DNA of 18,118 nucleotides, from positions 1-18,118 of the forward strand of contig JANPDA010000093.1 in assembly GCA_031431235.1 (NCBI GenBank). The letters run 5' to 3'. The notes under the pieces were generated by a model. That model was not told the DNA's origin, did not search any database, and was given only the letters and a program-made list of their open reading frames with translations. This DNA comes from JANNSW01 sp031431235 (GTDB lineage Bacteria; Pseudomonadota; Alphaproteobacteria; Rhizobiales; Hyphomicrobiaceae). Positions within the stretch are counted from its first letter, which is position 1; each line of letters begins with the position of its first letter. A program made the position numbers and the translations under genes. Positions 15,701 through 18,118 of this stretch are shown piece by piece.

Positions 15701-16180
15701 GAGTACGAGGTCGCGCGGTTGACCATTTCGGGCGAGTTCGCCAGCGCGCTCGCTGAAAGCTTCGAGCCCGGCTACCGCCTTCGCTTCCACCTCGCGCCGC
15801 CGATCTTTGCGCGCCGCAATCCCGATACCGGGTTGCCGGAGAAACGCGAGTTTGGCGCCTGGATGCTGACGGCCATGCGGCTGCTTGCCGGTTTGAAGGG
15901 CCTGCGTGGCACCGCATTCGATCCATTCGGCTGGATGCCTGAGCGCAGGCTGGAGCGCACGCTGATCGCCGAGTACGAGGGGCTCGTCGACGAGTTGTGC
16001 CGGGGGCTCGATCACGGCAATCTCGGGGCCGCGGTTGCGCTGGCCGGAGTCCACGACGGCATCCGCGGCTACGGCCACGTCAAGGAAAGGCATCTGAAGG
16101 AGGCGATGAAGACGCGCGATATTCTGCTCGGGCGTTGGCGCGAGCCGCAGACGACACCGATGGCACGAGCCGCGGAGTAG
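12701..16180 (+). CDS. Fused indolepyruvate ferredoxin oxidoreductase family protein
   Basis: Thiamine-diphosphate and iron-sulfur enzyme that oxidatively decarboxylates 2-oxo acids, typically aryl pyruvates such as indolepyruvate or phenylpyruvate, to acyl-CoA. The 1159 residues fuse the alpha (IorA-like) and gamma (IorB-like) parts, as is usual in proteobacteria. Order: pyrimidine-binding domain from the N-terminus (SGYRGSPM near 50); CSGCPHSTS; the thiamine motif GDGT (497-500) to NDAVAMTGG (526-534); a ferredoxin-like cysteine block (C635, C638, C641, C647, C668, C674, C679) able to hold two [4Fe-4S] clusters; and the gamma domain from GIGGTGVVT (726 onward). The ATG at 12701 has only a weak ribosome site, and no better start was found. 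A phosphotransferase gene follows after 42 bp. The exact 2-oxo acid and electron acceptor are unknown. Confidence 0.94.
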   Translation: MTLAPLSLDDKYSRRDGRIYLTGSQALVRMAILQGERDKAAGLNTACFISGYRGSPMHNADKELWRARELIAEKRIEFLPAVNEEIAATSCWGSQQIGLFPGAKYDGVYALWYGKGPGLDRSVDALRHCNHAGTSPHGGVLAVVGDDHGMKSTDVVAASEPTFFDLMMPTLFPADVSELIEYGMLGWEMSRFSGAWVGLKTVANTLDTATSIPLPDAGAPRIIRPDFPFPPGGVNIRLPDPWALQEERLVRHKLPAALAFARANGINRMLVEAAVPRFGIVCSGTVAHDVLEALRSLGLDAKAAAAAGISVLKLGLVTPLDDELFRRFASGMEEVLVVEEKRRLIEQGLKDALYALPDGRRPRVLGRFDEAGAILVNDLGEMGPDGVARAIAARLSRFHASEALRHRVAFLEQKAKAKAQRERLTILRTPFFCSGCPHSTSTHVPEGSRAHGGVGCHFMSTLMERGVQTHTQMGGEGATWLGQAPFVETTHVFQNLGDGTYFHSGLLAIRACVAAKASITYKILFNDAVAMTGGQPIDGEQSPLTIAQQVAAEGVRRIVVVSEQPERYSVNSGFPPGTTIEHRSRLDAVQRELREWIGTSVLIYDQTCAAEKRRRRKKGEIADPQTRIFINERVCEGCGDCSVKSSCLSVTPVETEFGRKRRIDQSSCNKDQTCVQGFCPSFVSVVGGKPKRSAVGRKVPAHLAVLPEPARPSLGPGRTHNILVTGIGGTGVVTIGAMITMAAHLEGLAASAVDQFGMAQKGGAVTSHIRIAASDADIHSVQVNAGAADLVLGCDSLVTGADLALETIDPVRTRVIVNTHETITGHFTRNPDLQFPSASIASRLQATAGKGRLEWLDATRIATRLMGDSIATNMLMLGYAYQRGEIPVSADGIERAIELNGVAVASNKETFRWGRRAALDLAAVEALVAPVVPASLSQGLDQVIGRRIAELSLYQNAAYGERYRAIVARVRRAEAAVAPGQSELAEVVARTLYKLMAYKDEYEVARLTISGEFASALAESFEPGYRLRFHLAPPIFARRNPDTGLPEKREFGAWMLTAMRLLAGLKGLRGTAFDPFGWMPERRLERTLIAEYEGLVDELCRGLDHGNLGAAVALAGVHDGIRGYGHVKERHLKEAMKTRDILLGRWREPQTTPMARAAE

Positions 16181-16222
16181 GCCGGGGAATAGCCGGACGC
16201 AGACGAGAGGAGCCGCGCGGGA

Positions 16223-17254
16223 ATGCCATCGCTCGCAAGTCATGACGTCGCTGGCGCACTCGCGCGAATGGCAGAGCGCACGTTCGGGCCGGGGGTTCGC
16301 GCCACTGGACTGGCTGCGATGGAGGGAGGCCACGCCGGATTGACGATGGGAGTGCGCCTCGAGCGGGCAGACGGGACAGTGCTCGGCGACTATGTGCTGC
16401 GGCTCGCACCACCCGGGGTGCGCCGACAAGGCAATACTGATGTGTTCCGGCAGGCGCCGCTGCTCAGGGCGCTGCACCTTGCCGGATTGCCGGTGCCCGA
16501 TGTGCCGTTCGCGGAAGCGGAGGAAGCAACACTCGGCACGCCTTTCATCATGATGGAGCGTTTGAGGGGTCGGACGTTCTTCATCTGGGAGCCGGACGCG
16601 GTGTTCGATCGCGCCGATGCAGCGGTCGGTCCGCTCTGGGTGCAGGCGGCGGACGCGCTCGCCGATCTGCATGGGTTCGACTGGGAGAGCGAGCTCTGCG
16701 ACTGGGAAGCGCCGCGACCGCTCGCCGAGGAGGTCATGCGCTGGGACAAGGTGCTGGCGAAATCACCCGAGCCCGGATGGATCGAGCGCGGAGAGCAGCT
16801 GCGCGACCGGCTGCTCGCAACGCTGCCGGCGACCCATTTCTCCGGGCTGGTGCATGGCGACTTCCAACCCGGCAATGTGCTGTTCGATCGTGGCCAGCTG
16901 ACCGGCATCGTCGACTGGGAGCTTGCCCATATCGGCGACCAGTTGCTCGACTTGGGTTGGCTGCTGATGATGGGCGACCGGGCGTGCTGGCATCGCGATT
17001 GGATGCCGCGGGCGCCGCTGCCGCCGGAAGCGCTGGCGGATCGCTATGCGGCGAAATCCGGCCGGTCACTCGCGCGCCTGCATTGGTATCGCGCCTGGGC
17101 GGGCTATGCGTTCGCTGCGATCAGTTGCATGAACCTCCATCTGCACCGCTCCGGGCGGCGGCCCGACCTGGCGTGGGAGAGTTTTGCACTGGCGATCCCC
17201 TCGCTGCTCGCCCGCGCGGAGGAGCTGCTTGCCGATGAGGCAGGGCAGACATGA
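16223..17254 (+). CDS. APH-fold phosphotransferase family protein (ACAD10/11 kinase-like)
   Basis: Predicted 343-residue cytoplasmic small-molecule kinase of the aminoglycoside-phosphotransferase/choline-kinase fold. The group resembles the kinase domain of ACAD10/ACAD11 and is often encoded near acyl-CoA enzymes. The nucleotide loop is MEGGHAGLTMGVRL (about 33-46). The catalytic loop HGDFQPGN (211-218) contains D213 and N218, and the metal-binding Asp is D231 in IVDWELA. The strand that usually carries the ATP-binding Lys reads YVLRLAPPG, with Arg instead. The ATG at 16223 follows AGGAG at a rather long spacing of 11 bases. It lies between the oxidoreductase and the E2 gene on the same strand, 42 and 68 bp away, consistent with one transcript. 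It is unlikely to be a resistance enzyme; the substrate is unknown, perhaps a hydroxyacyl-CoA. Confidence 0.88.
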   Translation: MPSLASHDVAGALARMAERTFGPGVRATGLAAMEGGHAGLTMGVRLERADGTVLGDYVLRLAPPGVRRQGNTDVFRQAPLLRALHLAGLPVPDVPFAEAEEATLGTPFIMMERLRGRTFFIWEPDAVFDRADAAVGPLWVQAADALADLHGFDWESELCDWEAPRPLAEEVMRWDKVLAKSPEPGWIERGEQLRDRLLATLPATHFSGLVHGDFQPGNVLFDRGQLTGIVDWELAHIGDQLLDLGWLLMMGDRACWHRDWMPRAPLPPEALADRYAAKSGRSLARLHWYRAWAGYAFAAISCMNLHLHRSGRRPDLAWESFALAIPSLLARAEELLADEAGQT

Positions 17255-17322
17255 TCGGGCGGGCATCCCCTGGCCCAGGGAAGTGGAGTAGCTAGGGGCA
17301 GGATCCGCCCTTTGAGGTTGCC

Positions 17323-18118
17323 ATGAAGACGTTCCTGCTGCCTGACCTCGGCGAAGGCCTGCACGAGGCCGAGATCGTCGAATGGCACGTGAAGGCGGGC
17401 GATACCGTCAAAGCCGACGCGCCGATCGTCTCGGTCGAGACGGACAAGGCGGTGGTCGAGGTGCCGGCGCCCTGGAGCGGCCGGATCGCGCGGCTGTGCG
17501 CGGCTGTCGGCGAGCGGGTCGCGGTCGGGGCGGCGGTGATCGAGTACGAGGGCGAGGCGGAGAAAACCCATGTCGCCGCGCACAGCGTGCCATCACCGGC
17601 CGTCCGCACCGTGATCGCCGCAACACCCTCCAGCCGGGCAAGGGCGATGCCAGCCGTGCGCATCCTCGCCGAGGAGTTGGGTCTCGACATCGGCGCCGTC
17701 ACCGCGACGGGGCCGGGCGGCGCGGTCACCGCACGCGATGTCGCACGAGCATTCAAGACCGTCGCCGGGATCACGCCTGGCGCCGCCCCTGCCATCGCGC
17801 CGGTCGCAGGCTGGGAGCCGCTGCGCGGACCGCGGCGCAGCATGGCGGACGCAATGGAGCGCTCGCGCGACGAGGTGATGCCGGCAACCGTTCACGACGA
17901 TTGCGACATCGGAGCATGGAACGACAGCGCCGGCATCCTGCCCCGTCTCGTCCGGGCGATCTGCGCCGGGATCGCGACCGAGCCGGCGCTGAACGGCTGG
18001 TTCGACAGTGCGCGCGGCCGCAAGCTGGCGACGAGCGTCGACCTGGGGCTCGCGGTCGACACGCCGGCCGGGCTGCTGGTGCCGGTTTTGCGCGGGGTGG
18101 AGCGGCTGGAGCTGAACG
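17323..18118 (+). CDS. Lipoyl-dependent E2 acyltransferase of a 2-oxo acid dehydrogenase complex, 3' end outside window
   Basis: E2 core subunit that carries acyl groups on lipoate and transfers them to CoA. The 265 visible residues begin with a lipoyl domain (about 1-76) whose lipoylated lysine is K42 in ETDKAVVEV. A linker follows, then the peripheral subunit-binding domain (about 109-144, MPAVRILAEELGLDI to GAVTARDVARA), and from about 165 the start of the catalytic acyltransferase domain (PLRGPRRSMADAMERS). The catalytic HxxxD motif would lie beyond the edge. The ATG at 17323 follows GAGG with five bases of spacing. E1 genes, which usually precede E2, are not upstream here; they may follow. 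Pyruvate, branched-chain and acetoin dehydrogenase complexes are all possible. Confidence 0.92.
   Translation, partial: MKTFLLPDLGEGLHEAEIVEWHVKAGDTVKADAPIVSVETDKAVVEVPAPWSGRIARLCAAVGERVAVGAAVIEYEGEAEKTHVAAHSVPSPAVRTVIAATPSSRARAMPAVRILAEELGLDIGAVTATGPGGAVTARDVARAFKTVAGITPGAAPAIAPVAGWEPLRGPRRSMADAMERSRDEVMPATVHDDCDIGAWNDSAGILPRLVRAICAGIATEPALNGWFDSARGRKLATSVDLGLAVDTPAGLLVPVLRGVERLELN

Noticed and set aside
14210..16672. An 820-codon open frame on the minus strand opposite the oxidoreductase gene
   Set aside because: It is antisense to a clearly conserved protein. Its composition is Arg/His/Ala/Asp-rich, as expected from the complementary strand of GC-rich coding DNA, and it has no recognisable motif.
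17255..17322. A near-palindrome TCCCCTGG/CCCAGGGA considered as a terminator before the E2 gene
   Set aside because: The stem is imperfect with almost no loop and no T-tract, and the flanking genes look co-transcribed.
1..18118. tRNA or rRNA genes, CRISPR arrays, toxin-antitoxin or defence genes
   Set aside because: No cloverleaf-like sequence, direct-repeat array or recognisable defence domain was found on reading both strands. Small RNAs cannot be excluded by eye.

Overview
The window reads as a stretch of chromosome from a GC-rich alphaproteobacterium. I infer this from the Fo part of an ATP synthase encoded as atpI-atpB-atpE-atpF'-atpF, with both b' and b subunits and no F1 genes beside it. 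Strong GC bias and a palindromic intergenic repeat, whose spurious translation reads WIPAFAGMT, fit the same group. Thirteen complete genes and two genes cut by the window edges are supported. No tRNA, rRNA, CRISPR array, phage gene or intact insertion sequence was seen.

Layout. Positions 1-2906 (minus strand) hold an Xaa-Pro aminopeptidase, open at the left edge, preceded by a PfkB-type sugar or nucleoside kinase. After a divergent spacer carrying a good sigma70-like promoter, 3198-5889 (plus strand) is the Fo operon. A repeat-filled spacer follows. Next come a pyrrolysine-free MttB-family methyltransferase and an exported single-Cache-domain protein (6183-8297). Positions 8311-8970 (minus) and 9052-9930 (plus) are a divergent pair: a PiuC/YbiX-type Fe(II)/2-oxoglutarate hydroxylase and an exported helical protein of unknown function. 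Positions 9976-12360 (minus) form a tight three-gene operon, transcribed in the order FAD-dependent oxidoreductase, crotonase-fold enzyme, RidA-like protein. A 134-bp MITE-like inverted-repeat element lies in the next divergent spacer. Positions 12701-18118 (plus) carry a fused indolepyruvate ferredoxin oxidoreductase, an APH-fold phosphotransferase and a lipoyl-dependent E2 acyltransferase that runs off the right edge.

How the genes work together. The Fo operon builds the membrane proton channel and the peripheral stalk. The remainder looks like peripheral metabolism of amino and keto acids. In the 9976-12360 operon an amine or amino-acid oxidase could release imines, a RidA-like protein could hydrolyse them, and a crotonase-fold enzyme could act on a resulting acyl-CoA. 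The right-hand cluster combines two unrelated routes from 2-oxo acids to acyl-CoA. These pathway links are inferences from gene order and family. I found no clearly new defence or mobile system. The least ordinary items are the MITE-like element, the crotonase-fold enzyme lacking both standard catalytic glutamates, the MttB homologue without a visible corrinoid partner, and the unidentified exported protein beside PiuC.
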